12,204 nucleotides of DNA, taken from contig QIKU01000123.1 in the NCBI GenBank assembly GCA_003232015.1, forward strand, positions 1 through 12,204, in the 5' to 3' direction. Positions 1-5,640 of this stretch are shown piece after piece. Each line of letters starts with the position of its first letter. The stretch's first letter is position 1. Origin of the DNA: Gammaproteobacteria bacterium (GTDB taxonomy: Bacteria; Pseudomonadota; Gammaproteobacteria; UBA6429). Both the position numbers and the translations under genes were made by a program. Under the pieces are notes generated by a model. That model searched no databases. It had not been told where the DNA came from and saw only the letters and a list, made by a program, of their open reading frames with translations.

Positions 1-124
1 ACATCATAAGTGCCAGTAAGAAAAAGAAACTGGCACTACGAATACATCATAAGTGCCAGTAAGAAAAAGAAACTGGCACTACGAATACATCATAAGTGCC
101 AGTAAGAAAAAGAAACTGGCACTA
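1..124. repeat. 43-bp tandem repeat array, each unit carrying a perfect hairpin
   Basis: Three head-to-tail copies of a 43-bp unit occupy 1-43, 44-86 and 87-124. The third copy stops matching after 124, and the array probably continues to the left of the window. Every unit contains the perfect 9-bp inverted repeat AGTGCCAGT / ACTGGCACT (arms at 9-17/29-37, 52-60/72-80 and 95-103/115-123). The arms enclose an 11-base loop made only of A and G. The copies are identical where they overlap, so the array is young or homogenised. There are no variable spacers, so it is not a CRISPR. Neither strand has a U-tract right after the stem, so the units are not classical intrinsic terminators. The function is unknown. 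Confidence 0.9.
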
Positions 125-156
125 AAAAAGGCCACGGTGATTAAACGGTGGCCTTT
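124..156 (-). terminator. Intrinsic terminator reading leftward
   Basis: On the minus strand the perfect 9-bp stem AAAGGCCAC / GTGGCCTTT (plus-strand arms 127-135 and 148-156, 12-base loop) is followed at once by a run of six T (plus-strand A124-129). This is the standard form of a Rho-independent terminator for leftward transcription. It lies about 155 bp beyond the stop codon of the zinc-ribbon gene at 312-935, so that gene would carry a long 3' untranslated region through the foldable segment at 201-274. The stem directly abuts the tandem hairpin array. Confidence 0.75.
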
Positions 157-200
157 GGTATCGGGATTATTACTAAAATCTAAACTAAATCGAATACCTC

Positions 201-274
201 CAGCCTCATTGCATGACGGGCTCGCACCCATGCCACCGGTTTTGAACCGAGGCAGTTACTCATGAGGAAGGCTG
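201..274. other. GC-rich foldable intergenic segment, candidate structured RNA or dispersed repeat
   Basis: This stretch is clearly GC-richer than its AT-rich flanks and can form several nested pairings. The outer pairs are CAGCC 201-205 with GGCTG 270-274 and TCAT 206-209 with ATGA 262-265. One inner hairpin pairs GCAT 211-214 with ATGC 230-233 and GGG 218-220 with CCC 227-229. The other pairs CGGTT 237-241 with AACCG 245-249 and can be extended by TGCC 231-234 with GGCA 251-254, which competes with the first. The result resembles a three-way junction. Short reading frames cross it on both strands, but they run through the terminator and the array and are not credible genes. If it is transcribed, the likelier strand is minus, as the 3' untranslated region of 312-935. 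I matched it to no known riboswitch or RNA family. Confidence 0.45.
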
Positions 275-311
275 AAATAAAATTTGTCATATCTCGAGTG
301 TGGGTTAGAAT

Positions 312-935
312 TTATTGTCTGTCAAGCAACTTTGTTTTTATATTTGACTTGGTATAAAAATACTGCCAGGACGAAGACGAAATCATTTCTAACTGTTGCA
401 AAAAGGCATCGGTTGGCACTGCTTCTTGCAAATACACGTTAACAACATCAATAAACAAATTACCACTGCCCGATGCTTTACGCCAGTCAAGATCATCCTG
501 AGTTAAACCATCACCACAAGACGGGCAATTGAGTTGCCAGTGATTTGCTGTGTTCAGAGCAATGGCTTGCTCAGCCCAGCCACCAATAACTTTGCGGCAG
601 TACTTACAACGCGGAATGGTTTTTAGACTATCCAGTTGTTCTGCATGGTATAAAGTGCTGCTCTCTTTTGCGGCTAAAATACGAATAAAACAAAAGTCGG
701 CTACACCATCCGGTTTTAACTGTGCAGGTGGTTCAAATTCAACATAAGGGGAACAGCCCATAAACGTCAACGACTGTAAAAAAGAATCGCCGGCACAGTA
801 GTCCTGCTCGGCATTTGAGCCGAAAACGGTCTTACCAATAAACCCAATGTTATTCAAACCGTTAAGCAAGGTAGTTAATTGAATATCTGAGTTAGTACAA
901 AAAACTAACCGATATTGAGATTCCGTATTCAGCAT
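312..935 (-). CDS. Hypothetical protein with a four-cysteine zinc ribbon
   Basis: I do not recognise this 207-residue protein by name. Two CxxC pairs, C110/C113 and C137/C140, are spaced like a treble-clef or zinc-ribbon metal site. They sit between a mixed alpha/beta N-terminal part (about residues 1-90) and a C-terminal part (about 150-207). No signal peptide or membrane segment is visible, so it is probably cytoplasmic. The ATG start has an AGGA about 10 bases upstream. It is divergent from the gene at 1113, with 177 bp between them, and is followed by the leftward terminator at 124-156, so it appears to be a single-gene transcript. Zinc binding follows from the cysteine pattern. Any role beyond that is unknown. 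Confidence 0.85.
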   Translation of the reverse strand: MLNTESQYRLVFCTNSDIQLTTLLNGLNNIGFIGKTVFGSNAEQDYCAGDSFLQSLTFMGCSPYVEFEPPAQLKPDGVADFCFIRILAAKESSTLYHAEQLDSLKTIPRCKYCRKVIGGWAEQAIALNTANHWQLNCPSCGDGLTQDDLDWRKASGSGNLFIDVVNVYLQEAVPTDAFLQQLEMISSSSWQYFYTKSNIKTKLLDRQ

Positions 936-1112
936 TAAGACTTGTTCCTGCTATTATTCTGGCAATCGAATCATTTTATCATCAAAGTCCTTAATATTCG
1001 CCAAAATGTTACATCGACAGGCAGGAAAGAAATTGAGTCTATCCCTATTAAGTGAAAGCAAACTCATTTAAAATAGACCTTTCGTAAAATATCTAGATGA
1101 AGGTTCAATTCA

Positions 1113-1415
1113 ATGTCAGATCAACAAGTTACCGAGCAGGAAATTTTAACCGCGATGAAACGCATTTTGACCGATATTGCAAAAGAAACATTTACCCGAC
1201 CTGGGCTACGCCACCCGCTCTGTGATACCACCATCAATAATATGCGCGAATGCTTAAAAATCATTAGTGTGCGTGAAGCTGAATTGTCCGGCCATTCAAA
1301 AGATGTAAGTGCAAGCCGCCCACGATATATTGATGAAGCACCTAAAAGCGTAGTGGTATCAATAACCGATATTAAATCTGCCAAAACAAAACCGGTTGAC
1401 GAACCCGAAAAATAA
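1113..1415 (+). CDS. Small conserved hypothetical protein (100 aa)
   Basis: The ATG is preceded by GAAGG with a 9-base spacer, a good ribosome binding site. The N-terminal ~55 residues are predicted helical and contain a distinctive stretch, RPGLRHPL at about 29-36. The last ~45 residues are rich in K, P, D and S and look disordered. Two cysteines (C37 and C47) do not form a recognisable metal site. I recall similar short proteins in other gammaproteobacteria but no assigned function. It is the first gene of a rightward group followed by the DUF465 and thioredoxin-like genes. The ~100 bp to the next likely start leaves co-transcription open. Confidence 0.75.
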   Translation: MSDQQVTEQEILTAMKRILTDIAKETFTRPGLRHPLCDTTINNMRECLKIISVREAELSGHSKDVSASRPRYIDEAPKSVVVSITDIKSAKTKPVDEPEK

Positions 1416-1515
1416 TTACCCTCGCTATTTTATTCTTCAAGCCAATTTCGGGGAATATTTTAGAAGATGTATTATACTTACACCTACTATTCTTAATGAC
1501 ATACCCAATAAACTT

Positions 1516-1728
1516 ATGCAAATAGACCCGCAAGATCAGGCCAAAATACAGCATCAAATTTCTGAGCTTATTAATGAACACCGTGATCTTGATGAAATCA
1601 TTATAAAATTAACCGAGGCGCAAATGGTCGATCAAATGAAAATTACCCGACTAAAAAAACGTAAATTAAGATTAAAAGAAAAAATTCATTACTTTGAAAA
1701 TTTACTAATACCGGATATTGAAGCCTAA
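1516..1728 (+). CDS. DUF465/YdcH-family small coiled-coil protein
   Basis: The 70-residue product is almost wholly helical and charged. It carries the two signatures of the YdcH/DUF465 family: EHRDLDEII at about 21-29, and the basic run LKKRKLRLKEKI at 46-57. Family members are short cytoplasmic proteins of unknown function with a two-helix hairpin, and this length is normal. The open frame extends upstream to 1396, but that would overlap the previous gene and add residues unlike the family. I therefore chose the ATG at 1516, although no clear Shine-Dalgarno sequence precedes it. It lies 26 bp before the thioredoxin-like gene and is probably co-transcribed with it. Confidence 0.75.
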   Translation: MQIDPQDQAKIQHQISELINEHRDLDEIIIKLTEAQMVDQMKITRLKKRKLRLKEKIHYFENLLIPDIEA

Positions 1729-1754
1729 TATCTAATCGCCCAATTCAGAACATC

Positions 1755-2420
1755 ATGTCTACAAAAAAACTAACCATTGAGTTATATATCTCAAGCCACT
1801 GCCCGCACTGCGCACAAGCAATTGGGCTATTAACAGCGGCTGTTAAACATGAAGATATTAGCGAATTAAAAATAATTAACTTAAGCGCACCTGGTAACAC
1901 AAATGCCCACCCTCATATTCGTAGTGTGCCATTTATTCAGGTTGGAGATTTTGAATTTCCGGGTGAATTAAAAAAAGCAGAATTAGATGACTGGCTATTA
2001 GCCCAACAAGAGGGAGACTTTGCCAGCCATTATTTTACAAGTTTGTTTATGGCCGGACAGATAAGTCAAGTCGAGCGTTTTATTAAGCGCAAACCCGGTT
2101 ACTGGTTAAATATTATTAAACTTGCTCAAGACCCGACAACAAAAATGCAGGTTAGAATTGGAATTACCGCTCTTTTTGAATCACTGAGCAATGATTTTAT
2201 AAAAACCATCCAGGCTGATAAAATGATATCGTCTCTAATCAAAGCCACGAATACGAATAACCATGCTATTCGCGTTGATCTTGTTTATTTGTTATCGCTT
2301 ATTTACAGTGCATTTAAGTCGGGCAACAATACACACTCAGTTTTAAATGACTTTATTACAGCCACCAGCACCGACTCGTCTGATGAAATAAAAGAAATTA
2401 TTAAAGACGTACTTAATTAA
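1755..2420 (+). CDS. Thioredoxin-like CPHC protein with helical (HEAT-like) C-terminal domain
   Basis: Residues 1-85 look like a thioredoxin/glutaredoxin fold. A first beta strand (LTIELYIS) leads into the redox motif C16-P-H-C19, and the VPF segment supplies the expected cis-proline at P59. The CPHC motif is the one used by DsbA-type oxidases, but there is no signal peptide, so the protein is probably cytoplasmic. Residues ~90-221 are all helical, with repeated hydrophobic spacing suggestive of HEAT/ARM-like repeats, including a pair around 130-150 and 170-190. A thiol-disulfide exchange or reductase role is inferred from the fold. The helical domain may bind a partner protein. No strong ribosome binding site is visible. 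It is convergent with the receiver-like gene at 2520-2915. Confidence 0.8.
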   Translation: MSTKKLTIELYISSHCPHCAQAIGLLTAAVKHEDISELKIINLSAPGNTNAHPHIRSVPFIQVGDFEFPGELKKAELDDWLLAQQEGDFASHYFTSLFMAGQISQVERFIKRKPGYWLNIIKLAQDPTTKMQVRIGITALFESLSNDFIKTIQADKMISSLIKATNTNNHAIRVDLVYLLSLIYSAFKSGNNTHSVLNDFITATSTDSSDEIKEIIKDVLN

Positions 2421-2446
2421 CTTCAGTTTTACATGCGCATTCTTTT

Positions 2447-2517
2447 TTAATTATCAACGCAGCGTTGCACCATTTCAGATAAAGCAGACTCGTCAATCGG
2501 GAAAGACAGGGTAAAAG
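2447..2517 (-). pseudogene. Remnant: duplicated 3' end of the receiver-like gene, with its own stop
   Basis: Read on the minus strand this segment encodes FTLSFPIDESALSEMV followed by QRCVDN and a stop codon at 2449-2447. The intact neighbour ends FTLSFPIDESALSEMV followed by ERCLAD and a stop. The two DNA copies lie 73 bp apart. The 58-bp block 2460-2517 matches 2533-2590 with two mismatches (2467/2540 and 2510/2583), while the ~13 bases nearest the stop codons are far less alike. The remnant has no start, lies in a different frame from the intact gene and is only ~24 codons long. It is best read as the leftover of a tandem duplication or of recombination with a paralogue. Confidence 0.8.
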
Positions 2518-2519
2518 AT

Positions 2520-2915
2520 TTAATCAGCAAGACAGCGTTCCACCATTTCAGATAAAGCAGACTCGTCAATCGGGAAAGACAGAGTAAAAGGTAGATCAAA
2601 GCGACTCGTTACTCGCTCAAACTGGTGAGCAAATTCTTTTTCATAAAAAATAATCAGTTTAACTTGCGGTTTCTTCTGTAGTACGGCCAGTAATGTTTCA
2701 AGATTACTGGTTCTATCACGAAAATCGGACTGGTAATTAAACTCTGCAACTATAATATCCGGTGATGTTTTTTTAAGAAATTTGACGGCTTTACGCATAG
2801 AATTGGCCATTTCTGTTTCCAGCCCATACTGTTTGTAAACCTTACTGAAGTCAGGGTAACCACCCAACTCAACAATTGATAGCAAATGTTTGTTTTTAAT
2901 AGCCTTATCACTCAT
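2520..2915 (-). CDS. Degenerate response-regulator receiver-like protein (131 aa)
   Basis: The alternation of hydrophobic strands and amphipathic helices fits a single CheY-like receiver fold: LLSIVEL at 11-17, DIIVAEF at 53-59, VKLIIFY at 85-91 and the end FTLSFPIDESALSEMV. The position where receivers carry the phospho-acceptor aspartate (normally PDxxxxD) holds E58. The conserved lysine before the KPF-like motif is replaced by a hydrophobic residue. It is therefore probably a pseudo-receiver that cannot be phosphorylated in the usual way. No output domain is attached. The family call is inferred from pattern only. It is divergent from the gene at 3032, with 116 bp between. Its last codons are repeated downstream at 2447-2517. 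Confidence 0.75.
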   Translation of the reverse strand: MSDKAIKNKHLLSIVELGGYPDFSKVYKQYGLETEMANSMRKAVKFLKKTSPDIIVAEFNYQSDFRDRTSNLETLLAVLQKKPQVKLIIFYEKEFAHQFERVTSRFDLPFTLSFPIDESALSEMVERCLAD

Positions 2916-3031
2916 ATCTTATTGTAAACTACTCTATCACCTTGAGGATACTTCAATAATTCATCAAAACCATCTAAAATAAGTATTATTACTGCAATCT
3001 ACCGTAATCCATTAACCGAGGTTCTGTTGCC

Positions 3032-3271
3032 ATGCCCTATTTCCTTTATAAAATATTACCCAGTGTTTCAAACCTTGTAAAAAATATTGAACAAGTTGGT
3101 GAGTATAAAATATATAAAGAAGCTAAACAAAAAGCAAAAGAACTACGGGTAGAAACTGAAGCAGAGCCCGATATTACATACCGAATTATTTTCGCCGACA
3201 ATGTCATTGAAGCCGAAGAACGTTTACATGAAAAACGACCAGATACTGTTGTAAAAGAGTGGGAAAAATAA
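3032..3271 (+). CDS. Small conserved hypothetical protein (79 aa)
   Basis: The ATG is preceded by GAGG with a 10-base spacer. The protein starts MPYFLYKI, then has a helical lysine-rich middle (EAKQKAKELR at about 30-39) and an acidic/basic end with EKRPDTVVKEW. I recall short proteins of the same length and layout (an MPYFxYxI start, an ExKxxAKxLR middle, an EKR.. end) in many beta- and gammaproteobacteria, with no known function. It has no signal peptide, cysteine or membrane segment. It is followed after 15 bp by the gene at 3287, so the two are likely one operon. That pairing is the only functional hint. Confidence 0.8.
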   Translation: MPYFLYKILPSVSNLVKNIEQVGEYKIYKEAKQKAKELRVETEAEPDITYRIIFADNVIEAEERLHEKRPDTVVKEWEK

Positions 3272-3286
3272 ACAGATTACTATCAC

Positions 3287-3748
3287 ATGAACGAAGATCA
3301 GTACCGTAACACCTATCGAAATATCATCACACGCCAATGTGTTTATGAAAAAGCCATTAACAGCCGCCAGACAAGTTGCCATCAGGCAAATAAAATCCGC
3401 TTAGCCGATCGAGAGGCGGTTGCATGCCGCTTACAAAATGCCTGCAATCTGTGCACTTCCTTTTTGCAAACCTTACGATCTAAATCTTTATTTGCACTGA
3501 AGTTACAAAACAACAATGGCCCACTACCGCATGCCAGGGAAATTAAGGTTCAGATGGGGAGCATTATTGGCTTAGCCTTAGATAATAATATTGAGATAAT
3601 CACCAATAAAAAAATAGATGATATTTATGCCTTACTCACTCGTAGCTTAAATAAATACCATACTATACAAAGCCTTCCCTATGAAAACCTGGTGCGTTCG
3701 ATTGTAAACTATGAAGGTCGACCTAAACGTAAAAGCCGAAAAAAATAA
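3287..3748 (+). CDS. Conserved hypothetical protein with an N-terminal cysteine cluster (153 aa)
   Basis: Five cysteines are concentrated in the first 60 residues (C18, C31, C47, C53, C56), with C53-xx-C56 as a close pair. The spacing hints at a metal site such as zinc or iron-sulfur. The region around C18 to C47 (CVYEKA, then LADREAVAC) resembles a proteobacterial family that I recall as uncharacterised. The second half is mostly helical and ends in a strongly basic tail (RPKRKSRKK) that could bind nucleic acid. There is no signal peptide. It probably shares a transcript with the gene 15 bp upstream, although no good ribosome binding site is seen before its ATG. It converges on the leftward antitoxin-like gene with a 21-bp gap. 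Confidence 0.8.
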   Translation: MNEDQYRNTYRNIITRQCVYEKAINSRQTSCHQANKIRLADREAVACRLQNACNLCTSFLQTLRSKSLFALKLQNNNGPLPHAREIKVQMGSIIGLALDNNIEIITNKKIDDIYALLTRSLNKYHTIQSLPYENLVRSIVNYEGRPKRKSRKK

Positions 3749-3769
3749 AACGATGATATTGCTGTGGCA

Positions 3770-4162
3770 TTATGGGTTTACCTGCCAATCATAAGCACAA
3801 TCCAGATGCGACCGAACTCGCTCAACACCCTTTGTCCCTTCTTCGAGCATCAATTTAATCGGTGACTGATTGTTAAAACGTTTATTACTTGTTTTAATCC
3901 ATAATGCACCCATCGCCGGGTTATGTGGATAGGTTGTATGCAAGGCATGATGGATACCCACAATATGCTCTACCCGGCTATTCAGTTCAGCTTCATCGGG
4001 AAAGGCACTACCGTCCTGAAATCGGCGCATGCCGCGAATCGGAACCTTCTTCGAAAAAGCTAACAAGGTGTGTTGCTGGCGAGTATTCAAACCCCAGCTT
4101 TCAAGAATGCCGATTATCATTTTAGTTAATGACAAGTTGTCTTCTTTACTTAATTCTTCCAT
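3770..4162 (-). CDS. Orphan Xre/MbcA/ParS-type antitoxin-like protein (DUF2384)
   Basis: The C-terminal ~45 residues match the toxin-binding domain of the Xre/MbcA/ParS antitoxins. NPAMGALWIKT and the SPIKLMLEEG.KGVERVRSHLD stretch correspond to the family's 'W.....N....G.TPLELL..G...V...L' pattern. The N-terminal half is helical with an Xre-like region (WGLNTRQQHTLLAF). In complete modules this family neutralises RES-domain toxins and represses its own operon. No RES toxin lies next to it here, so it is either a solitary regulator or the remnant of a module. I place the start at the ATG at 4162 because GAGG sits 6 bases upstream. The alternative ATG at 4174 adds four residues and lacks a ribosome binding site. 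A possible extended -10 (TGATAAAAT, 4197-4205) lies upstream. Confidence 0.8.
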   Translation of the reverse strand: MEELSKEDNLSLTKMIIGILESWGLNTRQQHTLLAFSKKVPIRGMRRFQDGSAFPDEAELNSRVEHIVGIHHALHTTYPHNPAMGALWIKTSNKRFNNQSPIKLMLEEGTKGVERVRSHLDCAYDWQVNP

Positions 4163-4283
4163 CCTAAACCTCATACCACTGCAAGTTAAGCTAGCTATTT
4201 TATCAATATTTTACAAAAAGTGCTGAATGCACGTAACAGATTGATAATAAAAGAAGAATTTAATGACGTACAATAAGAAAGGT

Positions 4284-5558
4284 TTAAAATTTAATAAGCG
4301 GCGTTGAATAGTCAAAATGTAACATTTGCTGCTCATTTAAAGCTTCATACACAACCTGCAAAAAAGGCAGGTTATGATCAACCGCGCGAGCAAACTGGTA
4401 AATCACTTCAACAGATATTTCTTTAATTTGCTCCACCGTCATTCCGGGTAAAATACGGCTATAAATAATAAAGCGAATAATAGCAACCCGCACCAGCAAC
4501 ATCTGAATATAAATAAATGCGCTAGGCATCGTAATAAACCATTCACGGTAAAAACAGTTTAACAAATACTTAGTTAAATAATCTTCAATCTGATGGTGAA
4601 CATTATTGGAAAACATCTGGTATCGTTTTTGAAATACAGTGGCATAATCCGCTGCATTTTCAATATCCTTATAACTTGAAAAACCTAACTGCTGCGCATA
4701 CTCATTAAAAATCTCCGTAACCATTGTGGATAATTTTTCGTCCGGTGCCTGTTGCTGCTTTAACAACAATACCGAATAAATTACAATACAGGCAAGAGGC
4801 TGATCATTTTCATACTGTCCCATAAAGTGATTAACGGATTGCTTATAGTCCGGGTCGAATACATGCAGACGATAATTTTCAAGCGCGTCCGAATCCAGTG
4901 AAAGACAATGATCAAAGTAGATGGTTGAAATTGAATGTGAGTAACTCGCTAAAATATATAATCGAGTAAAATAATCACAATCAACCATACGAATAATATC
5001 AATAAATGTTTGTTGTACTTTTTCAAAATGGATTTCATAAACCGAACTATTATCATCTGTAATTAATGTACGATGAACAGGTACATCTTCTCTCGGTGGA
5101 AGAATGGCATTATCCGCGCTTAACATAACATGGCTGTTAATGTCGGCTGACAGGCACAAACGAACCACTTCCGGGCAGGATAAAGCGCCACTCAGTTCCA
5201 ACACTGAATTTTTTTCGGTAATAATTCTTGGATAAAAGGCGCAAATATCAGAAAGAATATCAATTCCTTTCTTTATATGAAGGGTGCATTGCTGTTGTGG
5301 GTTTAAATAAGGACAGTAGCCACTATCATCCATTTGGATATAAGCATAACTTTTATCCGATGCAATATTTGACTCATTTAACAACACAGCTGTAGAAAAA
5401 AGTTTTTTCTTTGACGGGGTATCACCTACCCATTCCTGCATGCGCTGATAGTGCACTTTATCTATTCTAACTTGCCAATGCTGACAACAAGTATCTTCAC
5501 ACTTATCCGCTATACATTTAAACTGTTGCATATAAGGCAAAGAAAGTAATTCGGACAT
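4284..5558 (-). CDS. fliB: FliB-family flagellin lysine-N-methylase-like protein
   Basis: The N-terminus has the family hallmark, a cysteine cluster C15, C20, C24, C25 (KCEDTCC..W.V.ID). C82 and C91 (GYCPYLN...CTLH), C106 (DICAFYPRI) and C128 (LSCPE) follow. These cysteines are typical of the FliB/YkgJ-like group and are thought to bind a metal or iron-sulfur cluster. FliB in Salmonella methylates lysines on flagellin. The rest (about 150-424) is a long helical domain. Full length is about 424 residues, normal for the family. A TTG lies directly before the chosen ATG. AGGG eight bases upstream supports the ATG at 5558. No flagellin gene is nearby, so the substrate is uncertain and the symbol is by family only. 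It lies 82 bp downstream of the carboxypeptidase gene on the same strand. Confidence 0.8.
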   Translation of the reverse strand: MSELLSLPYMQQFKCIADKCEDTCCQHWQVRIDKVHYQRMQEWVGDTPSKKKLFSTAVLLNESNIASDKSYAYIQMDDSGYCPYLNPQQQCTLHIKKGIDILSDICAFYPRIITEKNSVLELSGALSCPEVVRLCLSADINSHVMLSADNAILPPREDVPVHRTLITDDNSSVYEIHFEKVQQTFIDIIRMVDCDYFTRLYILASYSHSISTIYFDHCLSLDSDALENYRLHVFDPDYKQSVNHFMGQYENDQPLACIVIYSVLLLKQQQAPDEKLSTMVTEIFNEYAQQLGFSSYKDIENAADYATVFQKRYQMFSNNVHHQIEDYLTKYLLNCFYREWFITMPSAFIYIQMLLVRVAIIRFIIYSRILPGMTVEQIKEISVEVIYQFARAVDHNLPFLQVVYEALNEQQMLHFDYSTPLIKF

Positions 5559-5640
5559 CAATGTAACCCTGTTATTATTTTTCGGTTCTTATTTCTTTAT
5601 ACTATTTTATGGCTTTCGTTATCTATTCAGGTCATTTATT

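Noticed and set aside
1..124. CRISPR array
   Set aside because: The repeated unit includes everything; there are no unique spacers, and each unit is itself a hairpin with a fixed loop.
79..231. Leftward reading frame of 50 codons (starts MGASPSCNEA)
   Set aside because: It reads through the terminator and into the hairpin array. The phenylalanine-rich middle comes from the T-tract, and this kind of frame is better explained by non-coding DNA.
53..265. Rightward reading frame of 70 codons across the repeats
   Set aside because: It runs through the tandem hairpins, the terminator stem and the foldable block, has no ribosome binding site, and gives low-complexity lysine runs from the repeat.
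201..274. Hammerhead ribozyme, tRNA or GEMM/cobalamin-type riboswitch
   Set aside because: CTCATGAG and GGTTCAAAACC look suggestive, but the conserved hammerhead core, a cloverleaf and the known riboswitch boxes are absent.
1121..1384. Leftward frame of 87 codons inside the gene at 1113-1415
   Set aside because: It is fully covered by a plus-strand gene with a good ribosome binding site and family-like composition.
1396..1515. N-terminal extension of the DUF465 gene
   Set aside because: It overlaps the previous gene and encodes residues unlike the family; the ATG at 1516 gives the usual length.
3904..4226. Two rightward frames opposite the antitoxin-like gene
   Set aside because: The minus-strand product matches a known domain along its length, so these are shadows.
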